Shown here in pieces: positions 8,201 to 16,478 of a stretch of 64,000 bases of DNA. Positions within the stretch are counted from its first letter, which is position 1, and each line of letters starts with the position of its first letter. The position numbers and the translations under genes are program-made. Location: the NCBI RefSeq assembly GCF_017307495.1, contig NZ_JAFKHE010000028.1, positions 1-64,000 on the forward strand, written 5' to 3'. The notes under the pieces were generated by a model. It worked only from the letters and a program-made list of their open reading frames with translations. It had not been told where the DNA came from and ran no database searches. The DNA is from Devosia sp. (GTDB lineage Bacteria > Pseudomonadota > Alphaproteobacteria > Rhizobiales > Devosiaceae).

Positions 8201-11200
8201 ATGAGCCGGCGTCTCCTCAAGCCCATGCCGGAGCAGATCGTGCTGCGCCAGCGCGATGCCTCGGACCCCGAGCGCAGCGTTTGGGTGACGGCGAACGCCG
8301 GCTCGGGCAAGACCTATGTGCTGACCGCCCGCGTGCTGCGCCTGCTGCTCAGTGGCGCCAAGCCGGAAGAAATCCTCTGCCTGACCTACACCAAGGCGGC
8401 CGCGGCGGAGATGCGCGGCCGCGTGGCCGAGCGCTTGGGGACGTGGGCGCTGGCGAGCGAGGACGATCTCACCGCCGAACTCACCGGGCTCAGCGGCAGG
8501 CCGCCGACCGACGACATGCGGCGACGCGCCCGCGCGCTGTTCGCGCACGCCCTCGAGGCGCCGGGCGGGCTGCGCATCCAGACCATCCACGCCTTCTGCG
8601 AGAGCGTGCTGCATCGCTTCCCGCGCGAGGCGGGCGTGCCGTTCGATTTCAGCGTGCTCGAGGAACACCAGCGCGACCTGATGCTGCTCGAAGCGCGCGA
8701 AACCGTGATCGCGCAAGGCCTGCGCGGCAGCGGCGAGGCGGCGGCGGTGGAGACGCTGTTCGGCCTGATGAGCGATTTCTCGATCGAGCAGGCGATCCTC
8801 GAGGCGCTGAACCAGCAGCGCAACCTGCGCCGCGTGCTGGCCGACCCGATGCGGGCCAAGCGCGAGCTCAGGCAACTGGTCGGCCATGCCGGGACGATCG
8901 ACGAGGTGCTCGACGAGCTCAGCTCGGGCTACACGCTGAGCCGGGCCGACCACGCCGAGATCTTCCGGCTGGTCGCGCCGGACCCCGGGGGCACCGGCTT
9001 CGTCGATCGGCTCGCCGAGGTTGATCCAGCGCGCCCCGAGCCCGATACGCTGATCGATGCCTTCCTCACCCAGGCCGACCGCACGCTGCGCAAGACCCTG
9101 CTCAAGAGGGCTACGGCAGCGCTGATCCCCGAGATCGCAGATCGTCTCGCGGCGGAGGGCGAACGCGTCGAGCGCCTCTACGGCAAGCTGGTCAAGGCCG
9201 AGCTGATCGCCCGCAGCGAAGCCATGCTCGACGTGGTCGCCGCCATCTCGGCGCATTACGAGAAGGCCAAGCGCGCCCGCTCGCTGCTCGATTTCGACGA
9301 CCTGATCGAAAAGCTGGCGGCGCTGCTGCGCAACGAGGCGCAGGGCCTGTGGGTGCGCTACAAGCTCGATGCCGGCCTCAGCCACATCCTCGTCGACGAG
9401 GGGCAGGACACCAACCCGCTGCAGTGGCAGGTGGTGGGAGCATTGATCGACGACTTCTTTTTCGGCGACAGCGCCGCCGACCGGCCGCGCACCCTGTTCG
9501 CGGTGGGCGACCAGAAGCAGTCGATCTTCTCGTTCCAGGGCGCCGATCCGGCCGTGTTCGTCGATGCCGGCCGGCAATATGCGTTCAGCGCCAAGGCCGC
9601 CGATTTCGAGATCACCCACGTGCCGCTGCGCCACAGCTTTCGCACGCTGCCCAATGTGCTGAACGCGGTGGACGAGGTGTTCAAGCGGCCCGACCTGCGC
9701 GCCGGCGCGCTCGAGGAGACAGGTGTCGTTCATGATACGGCACGATCCGAGGGCGGCGGCGTGGTGACATTGTGGCGGCCGATCCAGGACGAGGCGGAGC
9801 CAACCGACCCCGACAACTGGCCGACCGAGCCGCCGCTGATCCAGACGCAGAGCGCGCAGCGCAAGGTGGCCGAGCGCATCGCCCGGGAAATCCGAGGCTG
9901 GATCGATCTGAAGCGCCCGCTCGGCCCGCGCGGCCGGCCGGTGCGCGCCGACGACGTGCTGATCCTCGTGCAGGTGCGCAGCGTGCTGTTCCACGAGATC
10001 ATCCGGGCCCTGATCCGCGAGCGCATCCCGACGCCGGGCGCCGACCGGCTGGCGGTCACCACGCATATCGGCGTGCTCGACATGATGGCGCTGGGCGACG
10101 TGTTGAGTAATCCGGCCGACGACCTGCAGCTGGCGGCCCTGCTGCGCTCGCCGCTGTTCGACGTCAGCGAGGAGGACCTGCTGGAGCTGGCGCAGCCGCG
10201 CGGCGAAAACGAGCGGCTCTACTGGGCGATGAAAGGCTCGACCATCCCGTCGGTACAGGCGGCATTCGAGCAGCTCGAGAGCTGGCGCAACCGGCTCGAT
10301 TTCGAGCGGCCGTTCAACTTCTACGCCGACGTGCTCTATGCCGGCGGCGGCCTCAGGCGCATGCGCTCGCGCTTCGGCAGCGAGATCGACGACGTGATGG
10401 CGGAGTTCCTCGACCTTGCGCTCGAGCACGAGCAGGCGCCACAGCCTTCGCTGCTCGGCTTCCTCGCCGAGCTGCGCTCGCGCGAGGTGATCATCAAGCG
10501 CGAACTGGCCGAGGGCGGCGCGGGCGTACGGGTGATGACGGTGCATGGGGCCAAGGGCCTCGAAGCCCCGATCGTCATCCTCGCCGACGCGGCAACCACC
10601 GAGCGCGGGCGCGACCGGCGCAGCATCTACCTGCGGGCCAACCCGCCGCTCTTCATCCACGCCTCGTCCGCCGCGACGCATGTGGACGAGACGCGCGCGT
10701 TCAAGGACGAAGCCGACGGCGACCAGCAGGCCGAGTACTGGCGCAAGCTCTATGTCGCCATGACGCGGGCCGAGGACGAACTGTATGTCACGGGCTACCT
10801 CACCAAGATGGGGAAGGTCGAGGGCAGCTGGTACGAGGCGATCGAACAGGGCCTGAGCCCGCTGAGCGAGCCGGTGCTCGATGCCGAGGGCAAGCCGACG
10901 GCGCTGATCTATCCACGCGAGCGGCAGGTGGCAGCCCCGGCCGCCGCGGCGGCACAGCTGTCGCTCGACATGGCGCCGCCGCTGGTGCTGCCCCCCTTGC
11001 CGCCGCACCGGGCCCGGCAGGTCATCCGTCCGTCATCGGTCGACGCCCCGGCCGACCCCGAGCGGGCCCTGCAGACGCGCCTCGAGCAGAGCCTCGATCC
11101 GGAGACGGCGCGGCTCGCGGGCACGGCGCTGCATGCGCTGCTGCAACACCTGTCGCGGACGCCTCCCGAGCAGCGCGCGACAGTCGCCGCGCGGGCCCTG

Positions 11201-11623
11201 CCCCTGCTGCTGCCGGAAGCGCCGTCGCAGCACGAAGGGCTGGCGGGAAAGGCGATCTCGATCCTGTCGCGGCCGGACCTCGCACATCTGTTCGGACCCA
11301 ACAGCCGGGCCGAAGTGCCGTTCCTCGCCACGGCACTGCGCAACAGCCAAACGGTGACCATTGCCGGCCGCATCGACCGTCTGGTGGAAAGCGCGGACGA
11401 AATCCTGCTCGTCGATTTCAAGTCCGATGCCAGCCCGGCGATGGAACCCGATGGCATTCCAGGCGCTTACCAGAGGCAGCTGGCGCTCTATGCGCTCGCT
11501 GCAAGCCAGCTTTTCCCCCGCCATGCGGTCAGCGCCGCTATTCTCTGGACTAGCTTGGAATCGCTGGTAAAATTGTCACCGGCTGTTTTGGCGGAAGCGG
11601 CCCGGGGCTTCACCGTGCAGTGA
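8201..11623 (+). CDS. addA: Double-strand break repair helicase-nuclease AddA
   Basis: This UvrD/RecB-family 3'-5' helicase and nuclease is the A subunit of AddAB. The 1140 residues show Walker A ANAGSGKTYVLT (about 30-41), Walker B ILVDEGQDTNPLQW, motif III VGDQKQSIFSFQGADP, motif V MTVHGAKGLEAPIV and motif VI YVAMTRAEDELYVTGY. The C-terminal nuclease segment carries GRIDRLVE and LLVDFKSD. It begins 10 bp after addB, so the two form an operon. An in-frame ATG 24 nt downstream (8225) is a possible alternative start, since no strong Shine-Dalgarno marks 8201. Confidence 0.96.
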   Translation: MSRRLLKPMPEQIVLRQRDASDPERSVWVTANAGSGKTYVLTARVLRLLLSGAKPEEILCLTYTKAAAAEMRGRVAERLGTWALASEDDLTAELTGLSGRPPTDDMRRRARALFAHALEAPGGLRIQTIHAFCESVLHRFPREAGVPFDFSVLEEHQRDLMLLEARETVIAQGLRGSGEAAAVETLFGLMSDFSIEQAILEALNQQRNLRRVLADPMRAKRELRQLVGHAGTIDEVLDELSSGYTLSRADHAEIFRLVAPDPGGTGFVDRLAEVDPARPEPDTLIDAFLTQADRTLRKTLLKRATAALIPEIADRLAAEGERVERLYGKLVKAELIARSEAMLDVVAAISAHYEKAKRARSLLDFDDLIEKLAALLRNEAQGLWVRYKLDAGLSHILVDEGQDTNPLQWQVVGALIDDFFFGDSAADRPRTLFAVGDQKQSIFSFQGADPAVFVDAGRQYAFSAKAADFEITHVPLRHSFRTLPNVLNAVDEVFKRPDLRAGALEETGVVHDTARSEGGGVVTLWRPIQDEAEPTDPDNWPTEPPLIQTQSAQRKVAERIAREIRGWIDLKRPLGPRGRPVRADDVLILVQVRSVLFHEIIRALIRERIPTPGADRLAVTTHIGVLDMMALGDVLSNPADDLQLAALLRSPLFDVSEEDLLELAQPRGENERLYWAMKGSTIPSVQAAFEQLESWRNRLDFERPFNFYADVLYAGGGLRRMRSRFGSEIDDVMAEFLDLALEHEQAPQPSLLGFLAELRSREVIIKRELAEGGAGVRVMTVHGAKGLEAPIVILADAATTERGRDRRSIYLRANPPLFIHASSAATHVDETRAFKDEADGDQQAEYWRKLYVAMTRAEDELYVTGYLTKMGKVEGSWYEAIEQGLSPLSEPVLDAEGKPTALIYPRERQVAAPAAAAAQLSLDMAPPLVLPPLPPHRARQVIRPSSVDAPADPERALQTRLEQSLDPETARLAGTALHALLQHLSRTPPEQRATVAARALPLLLPEAPSQHEGLAGKAISILSRPDLAHLFGPNSRAEVPFLATALRNSQTVTIAGRIDRLVESADEILLVDFKSDASPAMEPDGIPGAYQRQLALYALAASQLFPRHAVSAAILWTSLESLVKLSPAVLAEAARGFTVQ

Positions 11624-11703
11624 CATTCATTGAACGGATGCTGGACTCTACCTAGCTTTTGGATCAAACAGACCGCCGCTTTCAACCCAAAAGGCAAATT
11701 CTT

Positions 11704-12027
11704 ATGACAACCCACGTTTCCGACGCCAATTTTGGCGAGGAAGTCCTGTCCTCGAAAGAGCCCGTACTCGTCGACTTCTGGGCCGAGTGGTGCGGCCCGT
11801 GTCGCGCCATTTCTCCGGTCCTCGAAGAGCTGTCGAGCGAGCTCCAGGGCAAGGTGAAGATCGTCAAGCTGAACGTCGATGAGAACCCGAACACCACCGT
11901 CAAGTACGGTGTGCGGTCGATCCCGACGATGATCCTGTTCAAGGGCGGCGAAGCCGCCGACATGAAGATCGGCGCCGGTACCCCCAAGGCGGGCCTCGCC
12001 AAGTGGCTGGAGAGCCACGCCGCCTGA
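11704..12027 (+). CDS. trxA: Thioredoxin 1 (WCGPC)
   Basis: This is a cytosolic disulfide reductase of 107 residues with the canonical active site EWCGPC (Cys30 and Cys33), the cis-proline segment SIPTMILF and buried Asp25. An upstream extension to 11659 is open but lacks family similarity. The ATG at 11704 is preceded by AAAAGG (11688-11693) and gives the standard length. It follows addA by 80 bp, as is usual in this order, and is followed by a strong terminator. A second thioredoxin gene of identical length lies directly downstream. Confidence 0.95.
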   Translation: MTTHVSDANFGEEVLSSKEPVLVDFWAEWCGPCRAISPVLEELSSELQGKVKIVKLNVDENPNTTVKYGVRSIPTMILFKGGEAADMKIGAGTPKAGLAKWLESHAA

Positions 12028-12057
12028 GGGCGCGGGCACTCGCCTGAGACTTCGATC

Positions 12058-12087
12058 AACGCCGCTGGCCCAGCCGGCGGCGTTTTT
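12058..12087 (+). terminator. Intrinsic terminator after trxA
   Basis: A 12-bp stem AACGCCGCTGGC/GCCGGCGGCGTT with one G-T wobble and a 3-nt loop is followed by a T run. It separates the two tandem thioredoxin genes, so the second needs its own promoter. Confidence 0.85.
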
Positions 12088-12233
12088 GCCTGGGGGGCCG
12101 CGCAGGCCCCTCACGGAGGCCGTTCCGGCGACAGTGGGAATGTCGTTCCGCCCACCAAAGCGTGAAAACCCATTCCTTTCCTTCCGCTGCGACTCCCGCT
12201 AGCTTCCATCGGCAATCAACGATGGAGGCTCGG

Positions 12234-12557
12234 TTGGGCCAGCGCGTGAACGACCAGAATTTCGATGCCGAAGTGCTCGGCGCCAAGGAACCCGTGCTGG
12301 TGGACTTCTGGGCCGAATGGTGCGCGCCGTGCAAGGCGATGGACCCCATCCTCGACCAGCTTGGCGAGGAGCTTGCCGGCAGGGTGAAGATCGTCAAGCT
12401 TGACGTCGACAACAACCCGGGCACCACCGTCAAATACAATGTCCGCGCCATGCCGACGCTCATCGTGTTCAAGGATGGCGAGCCGGTTGACTACAAGGTC
12501 GGGGCCGGCCAGTCGCGTGTGCAGCTGATCAAGTGGCTGGACCAGTTCGCGGCCTGA
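12234..12557 (+). CDS. Thioredoxin 2, tandem paralogue (WCAPC)
   Basis: This is a second thioredoxin of 107 residues. It can be aligned with TrxA by eye without gaps, including both Cys (30 and 33), but the active site is EWCAPC rather than EWCGPC. Other retained features are VLVDFWAEWC, KIVKLDVDNNP and AMPTLIVFKDGEP. An open frame extends upstream to 12162 with an ATG at 12222. I prefer the TTG at 12234, because GGAGG (12224-12228) lies 5 nt before it and the resulting protein is exactly as long as TrxA. The change in the CXXC dipeptide usually shifts redox potential, so a distinct role is possible. It may reflect a local duplication, though that is inference. Confidence 0.88.
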   Translation: MGQRVNDQNFDAEVLGAKEPVLVDFWAEWCAPCKAMDPILDQLGEELAGRVKIVKLDVDNNPGTTVKYNVRAMPTLIVFKDGEPVDYKVGAGQSRVQLIKWLDQFAA

Positions 12558-12630
12558 TTTGCGGCGCGACACGCGGCCCGTGCTCAATGTCGGCCGGCAG
12601 CGCGAGCGACAGGGCCGCTGAGCCTGCCGC

Positions 12631-12728
12631 TCCCCTCCCGCCCTGAGGGGAGGGGTTGGGGGTGGGGGTCCATCGGTGATCACCTGGCCACCCCCTCCCT
12701 CGATCCCTCCCCTCAAGGGGGAGGGAGG
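12631..12728. repeat. Palindromic element, copy 1 (GGTCCATCGG core)
   Basis: Two CCCTCCC...GGGAGGG-type palindromic arms flank a conserved core GGGTCCATCGGTGATCAC. A close copy with the same core (one base different) lies at 44651-44744. It fills the gap between the convergent trx2 and folC genes. It is probably a non-autonomous REP/BIME-like element and could act as a bidirectional terminator. Confidence 0.8.
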
Positions 12729-12743
12729 CACACCGTCCCCCAG

Positions 12744-14066
12744 TCAGGTCGGCGGCGTGCCGTTCTGGTGCAGCACGTGGCCGGCGAGGTAGAGCGAGCC
12801 GGCAAAGACCACGCGCATCGGGTGGCCGAGCGCCGCTGCGGCGGCGAGCGCGTTGAGGATCGACGCCGATTCCACCGCATCGAACCCGGCTGCTCGCGCC
12901 TCGGCAGCGATGGCGGCGGCGGGATGCGCGTTCGGCTCGCCCGGGATGGTGAGGGCGAAGACCTTCTCGGGCATGCCGGCGAAGGGGGCGAGGAAATCGG
13001 CGGGCTTGCGCGTGTTCATCAGGCCCATGATCAGCACCATGGGCAGGTGGCGATTGTCGTCCATCTGTCTCAGCGCCAGGGCCAGGGCGGCGGCGCCGTG
13101 GGCGTTGTGGCCGCCGTCGAGCCAGAGTTCGGAACCCTCGGGCAGCATCTGCAGCAGCGTGCCATGCACGGGCGCGAGACGGGCCGGCCATTGGACCGAA
13201 CGCAGGCCCTCGGCAATCTGCGCCTCGCTCACCGGCAGGCCGAAATGGCGGGTCGCGGCAATGGCGAGCGCGGCGTTGTCGAACTGGTGCGGCCCGATCA
13301 GCGCCGGCGGCGGCAGGTCGAGCAGCCCTTGCTCGTCGTGGTAGACCAGCCGGCCATCCTCGGGGCGGCCGTCGAAGTCCTCGCCCATCACCAGCGGGGT
13401 GATGCCGAGCCTGGCCGCCCGGCGCACCAGCACGTCGCGGCCCTCGGCGCGCTGGCGGCCGAACACGGCCCTGGCGCCGCGCTTGAGGATGCCGGCCTTG
13501 CTCACCGCGATCTCGCCCACCGTGTTGCCGAGGAAGGCCTGGTGGTCGTAGTCGACGGGCGTGATGACGACGCCCAGCGGGTGCTTGACGACGTTCGAAG
13601 CGTCATAGGTGCCGCCCATGCCGGTCTCGAGCAGCAGGTAATCCGCCTTCACCTCGGCAAACAGCTTGAATGCCGCGGCCGTGGTGATCTCGAAGAAGGT
13701 GATCGGATCGCCGCCGTTCGCCTCTTCACAGAACAGCAGAGCCTGGTTGAGCTTGCGCGACGACACCAGCTTGCCGGCGAGGCGAATGCGCTCGTTGAAG
13801 CGTACGAGGTGCGGCGAGGTCATCACATGCACCTTCTTGCCCGAGGCCTCGAGGAAGGCGCGCAGATACGCGATGGTCGAGCCCTTGCCGTTGGTGCCGG
13901 CCACGTGGATCACCGGCGGCAGGTGGTCCTCCGGATGGCCGATCTTGCCCAGCAGCCGCTCGATGCGATCGAGGCTCAGGTCGATAAGCTTTGGATGCAG
14001 CGCGAGGAGGCGCTTCAGGATGGCGTCGGTGCGGGACACGGGAACCAGATTCTCGAACAGCAGCAT
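12744..14066 (-). CDS. folC: Bifunctional folylpolyglutamate synthase / dihydrofolate synthase
   Basis: This cytosolic Mur-ligase-like enzyme adds glutamate to dihydropteroate and extends the glutamate tail of folates. The 440 residues have the ATP-binding loop HVAGTNGKGST (about 54-64), TSPHLVRFNERI, the ETGMGGTYDASNV segment, ITPVDYDHQAFLG and a C-terminal domain with LDGGHNAHG. It is last in a minus-strand run trpF-trpB-trpA-(small genes)-accD-folC, 45 bp after accD. The accD-folC pairing is common in proteobacteria. It converges on trx2 across a palindromic element. Confidence 0.96.
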   Translation of the reverse strand: MLLFENLVPVSRTDAILKRLLALHPKLIDLSLDRIERLLGKIGHPEDHLPPVIHVAGTNGKGSTIAYLRAFLEASGKKVHVMTSPHLVRFNERIRLAGKLVSSRKLNQALLFCEEANGGDPITFFEITTAAAFKLFAEVKADYLLLETGMGGTYDASNVVKHPLGVVITPVDYDHQAFLGNTVGEIAVSKAGILKRGARAVFGRQRAEGRDVLVRRAARLGITPLVMGEDFDGRPEDGRLVYHDEQGLLDLPPPALIGPHQFDNAALAIAATRHFGLPVSEAQIAEGLRSVQWPARLAPVHGTLLQMLPEGSELWLDGGHNAHGAAALALALRQMDDNRHLPMVLIMGLMNTRKPADFLAPFAGMPEKVFALTIPGEPNAHPAAAIAAEARAAGFDAVESASILNALAAAAALGHPMRVVFAGSLYLAGHVLHQNGTPPT

Positions 14067-14111
14067 GGCGCGCTTCTAGCACCCCGATATCGCTCGATGA
14101 AGGGCGTGCCG

Positions 14112-15071
14112 TTACTCGGCGTGCGCGGCCTCCGGCACGCCGACGAGGTCGTCGCCGGCACCGGCCGCCACCGGGGTCGCGAGGCGGGCCGGGGCGCTTT
14201 CGCTCAGTTCCTCGCGCTGCGGCGCCTTGGTCAGGAGCCCGACGATGGAACCGATGGTCTCGCGCAGGTTGTGGCGGTGGACGACCATGTCGACCATGCC
14301 GTGCTCGTACAGGTATTCCGAACGCTGGAAGCCCTTTGGCAGCTTCTCGCGAATGGTCTGCTCGATGACGCGCGGGCCGGCAAAGCCGATCAGCGCGCCC
14401 GGCTCGGCCAGGTGCACGTCGCCCAGCATGGCATAGGACGCGGTGACGCCGCCGGTCGTGGGGTTGGTGAACACCACGATGAAGGGCAGTCCGGCCTCGC
14501 GCAGGCGCAGCACGCCGACGGTAGTGCGCGGCATCTGCATCAGGGAGAGCACGCCCTCCTGCATGCGGGCGCCGCCCGAGGACACGAAGAGGATGAAGGG
14601 CGTCTTCCGGTGCGCGGCGGTCTCGAGGCCGGTGACGATGGCCGAGCCGGCAGCCATGCCGAGCGAGCCGCCCATGAAATCGAAATCCTGCACGGCGACG
14701 GTGACGGCCTGGCCGAACAGCTCGCCGGTCGCGACCGTGACGGCGTCCTCGGCGCCGGTCTTCAGGCGCTGCTCCTTGAGGCGATCGACATAGCGCTTGC
14801 TGTCCCGGAACTTCAGCGGATCGGTGGCCACCTGCGGCAGCGGCACGGTGTCGTACCTGCTGTCGTCGAGGAAGGTCGCGAGCCGGTCGGAAGCCTTGAT
14901 CTTCATGTGGTAGCCGGAATTGGGCACCACCCACATGTTGGCCTCGAGGTCGCGGTAGAACACCATCTCGCCCGACTCGGGGTCCTTGACCCAGAGGTTC
15001 TCCGATCCGGTGTCCTTCGGCTTCAAGAAGGAGCGGATGCGGGGACGGACGACGTTGTTGATCCAGTTCAT
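14112..15071 (-). CDS. accD: Acetyl-CoA carboxylase carboxyltransferase subunit beta, without zinc-ribbon cysteines
   Basis: With AccA, this subunit transfers CO2 from carboxybiotin to acetyl-CoA in the first step of fatty-acid synthesis. The 319 residues have the usual crotonase-like core, including [16 protein letters not shown] and [13 protein letters not shown]. The N-terminal zinc ribbon is degenerate: the positions equivalent to the four E. coli cysteines are Asp30, Ser33, Val49 and Ser52 (WVKDPESG and [10 protein letters not shown]). As far as I recall the same loss is shared by other Hyphomicrobiales AccD, so it is probably a clade trait and not damage. It lies 140 bp downstream of the HicB-like gene and 45 bp upstream of folC. 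Confidence 0.95.
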   Translation of the reverse strand: MNWINNVVRPRIRSFLKPKDTGSENLWVKDPESGEMVFYRDLEANMWVVPNSGYHMKIKASDRLATFLDDSRYDTVPLPQVATDPLKFRDSKRYVDRLKEQRLKTGAEDAVTVATGELFGQAVTVAVQDFDFMGGSLGMAAGSAIVTGLETAAHRKTPFILFVSSGGARMQEGVLSLMQMPRTTVGVLRLREAGLPFIVVFTNPTTGGVTASYAMLGDVHLAEPGALIGFAGPRVIEQTIREKLPKGFQRSEYLYEHGMVDMVVHRHNLRETIGSIVGLLTKAPQREELSESAPARLATPVAAGAGDDLVGVPEAAHAE

Positions 15072-15163
15072 TGCCTAGCCTGTGCAGCTGCCGCTTTGCC
15101 GGTGCGTTGGGGCACCGGATGCGGGCCTATATGGTGATTGTGGCGAATATTATCAGCATCGCT

Positions 15164-15184
15164 CCCCGTGGTTAAGCCACGGGG
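15164..15184. other. Hairpin between hicB-like gene and accD
   Basis: A perfect 8-bp stem CCCCGTGG/CCACGGGG has a 5-nt loop. No T tract follows on either strand, so it is not a classical terminator. It could stabilise or attenuate the trp-hicB transcript before accD. Confidence 0.45.
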
Positions 15185-15211
15185 CTGGCCTTGGTAACCG
15201 GATTTGGTGGC

Positions 15212-15433
15212 TCAGGCGATAGCCGCCACACCGGACGGCGGCGGAATTTCGCGGCCCGCGTCTCGTGCGGCCTCGAGCCACATCTCGATGGCGTCCTGCA
15301 CGTTTGCGATCGCCTCCTCCGGCGTCTCACCGTCGCTCATGCAGCCCGGCAGATCGGGCACTGTCGCAGCAAACCCGCCGCCATCCGCCGCAGACAGGGG
15401 CGAGACGATCACGGGGTAAGTGAGCTGGGTCAT
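15212..15433 (-). CDS. HicB-like antitoxin family protein, no HicA partner
   Basis: This 73-residue protein has the compact HicB fold signature: YPVIVSPLSAADGGGFAATV, then PDLPGCMSDGETPEEAIANV and AIEMWLEAARDAGREIP. HicB proteins are usually antitoxins that neutralise the RNA-cleaving HicA toxin and autoregulate. No C-terminal DNA-binding extension is present, and no HicA-like frame is visible on either side. The gene upstream, 15 bp away on the same strand, encodes an unrelated zinc-ribbon protein. The pair is inserted between trpA and accD. The start is the ATG at 15433. The family is clear, but an antitoxin role without a toxin is not established. Confidence 0.8.
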   Translation of the reverse strand: MTQLTYPVIVSPLSAADGGGFAATVPDLPGCMSDGETPEEAIANVQDAIEMWLEAARDAGREIPPPSGVAAIA

Positions 15434-15448
15434 CCCGAGTACTTCGTC

Positions 15449-15640
15449 CTAGATACCTTGAGCACCACCGTCGCACTTAGGGCATCGTCTATGGTGAAAA
15501 TCTGAGCCGTTCGCGCCGTAAACATGACCACACCCATCGCGCTCGCATTGCAGCGCCCACTGATTGTGGTCGGTGCCCCTGAACTCGGTCTTCCGCAGTA
15601 GGCGCTGTCTATTGCGATTGATTTCGCCTTCCTCCGCCAC
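15449..15640 (-). CDS. Small zinc-ribbon protein of unknown function
   Basis: This short protein of about 63 residues has a C-x4-C (LQCERDGCGHVYG) and a C-x2-C (RRCPKCDGG) pair that could bind one zinc. The spacer GANGSDFHHRR is rich in polar residues. The pattern resembles small uncharacterised proteins sometimes seen near HicB-like genes; I do not recognise a function. The frame begins with GTG at 15640, 10 bp after trpA, inside a duplicated GAGGAAGGCGAA sequence, so the exact start is uncertain and the N-terminal residues may be fewer. It probably forms one transcription unit with the HicB-like gene. Confidence 0.6.
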   Translation of the reverse strand: MAEEGEINRNRQRLLRKTEFRGTDHNQWALQCERDGCGHVYGANGSDFHHRRCPKCDGGAQGI

Positions 15641-15650
15641 TTCGCCTTCC

Positions 15651-16478
15651 TCAGGCCGCCTTGGCCCGCTTCACGCCGCTCGCGAGGCCCGCGACCATGG
15701 TGGTCACTGCCGCGACCGTGCCAGCGGTGGCCTTGCCGTTGTCGAGCGAGCCGAGCACCGCGTTGCAGATCGCCGTGCCGACGGCGACGCCGTCGGATTC
15801 GCGACCGAACGTGGCAGCATCGTCGGCCGTCTTGATGCCGAAGCCGACGACCACGGGCAGGTCGGTATGGCTCTTGATCCGCTGGACGGCGGCGCCCACT
15901 CCGGCGTTCGCCTTGATGGTCGCGCCGGTGATGCCGGTCATCGAGACGTAGTAGACGAAGCCCGAGGTGTTGTTCAGCACGGCCGGCAGGCGCGCGTCGT
16001 CGGTGGTCGGCGTGGCGAGGCGGATGAAGTTGAGGCCGGCCTTCAGCGCCGGGATGCAAAGCTCCTCGTCTTCCTCGGGCGGCAGGTCGACGACGATCAG
16101 GCCGTCGACGCCCGCGGCCTTGGCGGCGGCGAGGAAGGCGTCGACGCCGAAGATGTAGATGGGGTTGTAGTAGCCCATCAGCACGATGGGGGTCTCGTCG
16201 TCCTTGCGGCGGAAGGCCTCGACCATGGCCAGGGTCTTCTTCATGTTCTGGCCCGCCGCCAGCGCGCGCTGGCCGGCGGCCTGGACGCCGGGGCCATCGG
16301 CCATCGGGTCGGAGAACGGCATGCCGAGTTCAATGATATCGGCGCCGGCAGCCGGCAGCGCATCGAGGATGGCCTGGCCGGTGGCGGGGTCGGGATCGCC
16401 CGCCATGGTGTAGGTGGCGAGCGCCGGACGGCCCTCGGCGACACATTTGGCAAAGCGGGCGGGAATGCGGGTGGTCAT
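15651..16478 (-). CDS. trpA: Tryptophan synthase alpha subunit
   Basis: This subunit cleaves indole-3-glycerol phosphate to indole and glyceraldehyde 3-phosphate and channels indole to TrpB. The 275 residues carry the catalytic Glu and Asp in [16 protein letters not shown] (about 46-61), the flexible loop with TDDARLP, and the phosphate-binding [12 protein letters not shown]. Its ATG directly follows the TrpB stop codon without any gap, a sign of translational coupling. Downstream come the zinc-ribbon and HicB-like genes instead of accD directly. Confidence 0.97.
   Translation of the reverse strand: MTTRIPARFAKCVAEGRPALATYTMAGDPDPATGQAILDALPAAGADIIELGMPFSDPMADGPGVQAAGQRALAAGQNMKKTLAMVEAFRRKDDETPIVLMGYYNPIYIFGVDAFLAAAKAAGVDGLIVVDLPPEEDEELCIPALKAGLNFIRLATPTTDDARLPAVLNNTSGFVYYVSMTGITGATIKANAGVGAAVQRIKSHTDLPVVVGFGIKTADDAATFGRESDGVAVGTAICNAVLGSLDNGKATAGTVAAVTTMVAGLASGVKRAKAA

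Noticed and set aside
7973-11008. A 1011-codon open frame on the minus strand opposite addA
   Set aside because: Long antisense frames are expected in high-GC coding DNA. It has His/Arg-rich, low-complexity composition and lies entirely across addB/addA, which have full family motifs.
15072-15211. A hidden HicA toxin gene next to the HicB-like gene
   Set aside because: All frames in the adjoining gap were inspected and none has the compact basic HicA pattern with its catalytic His.
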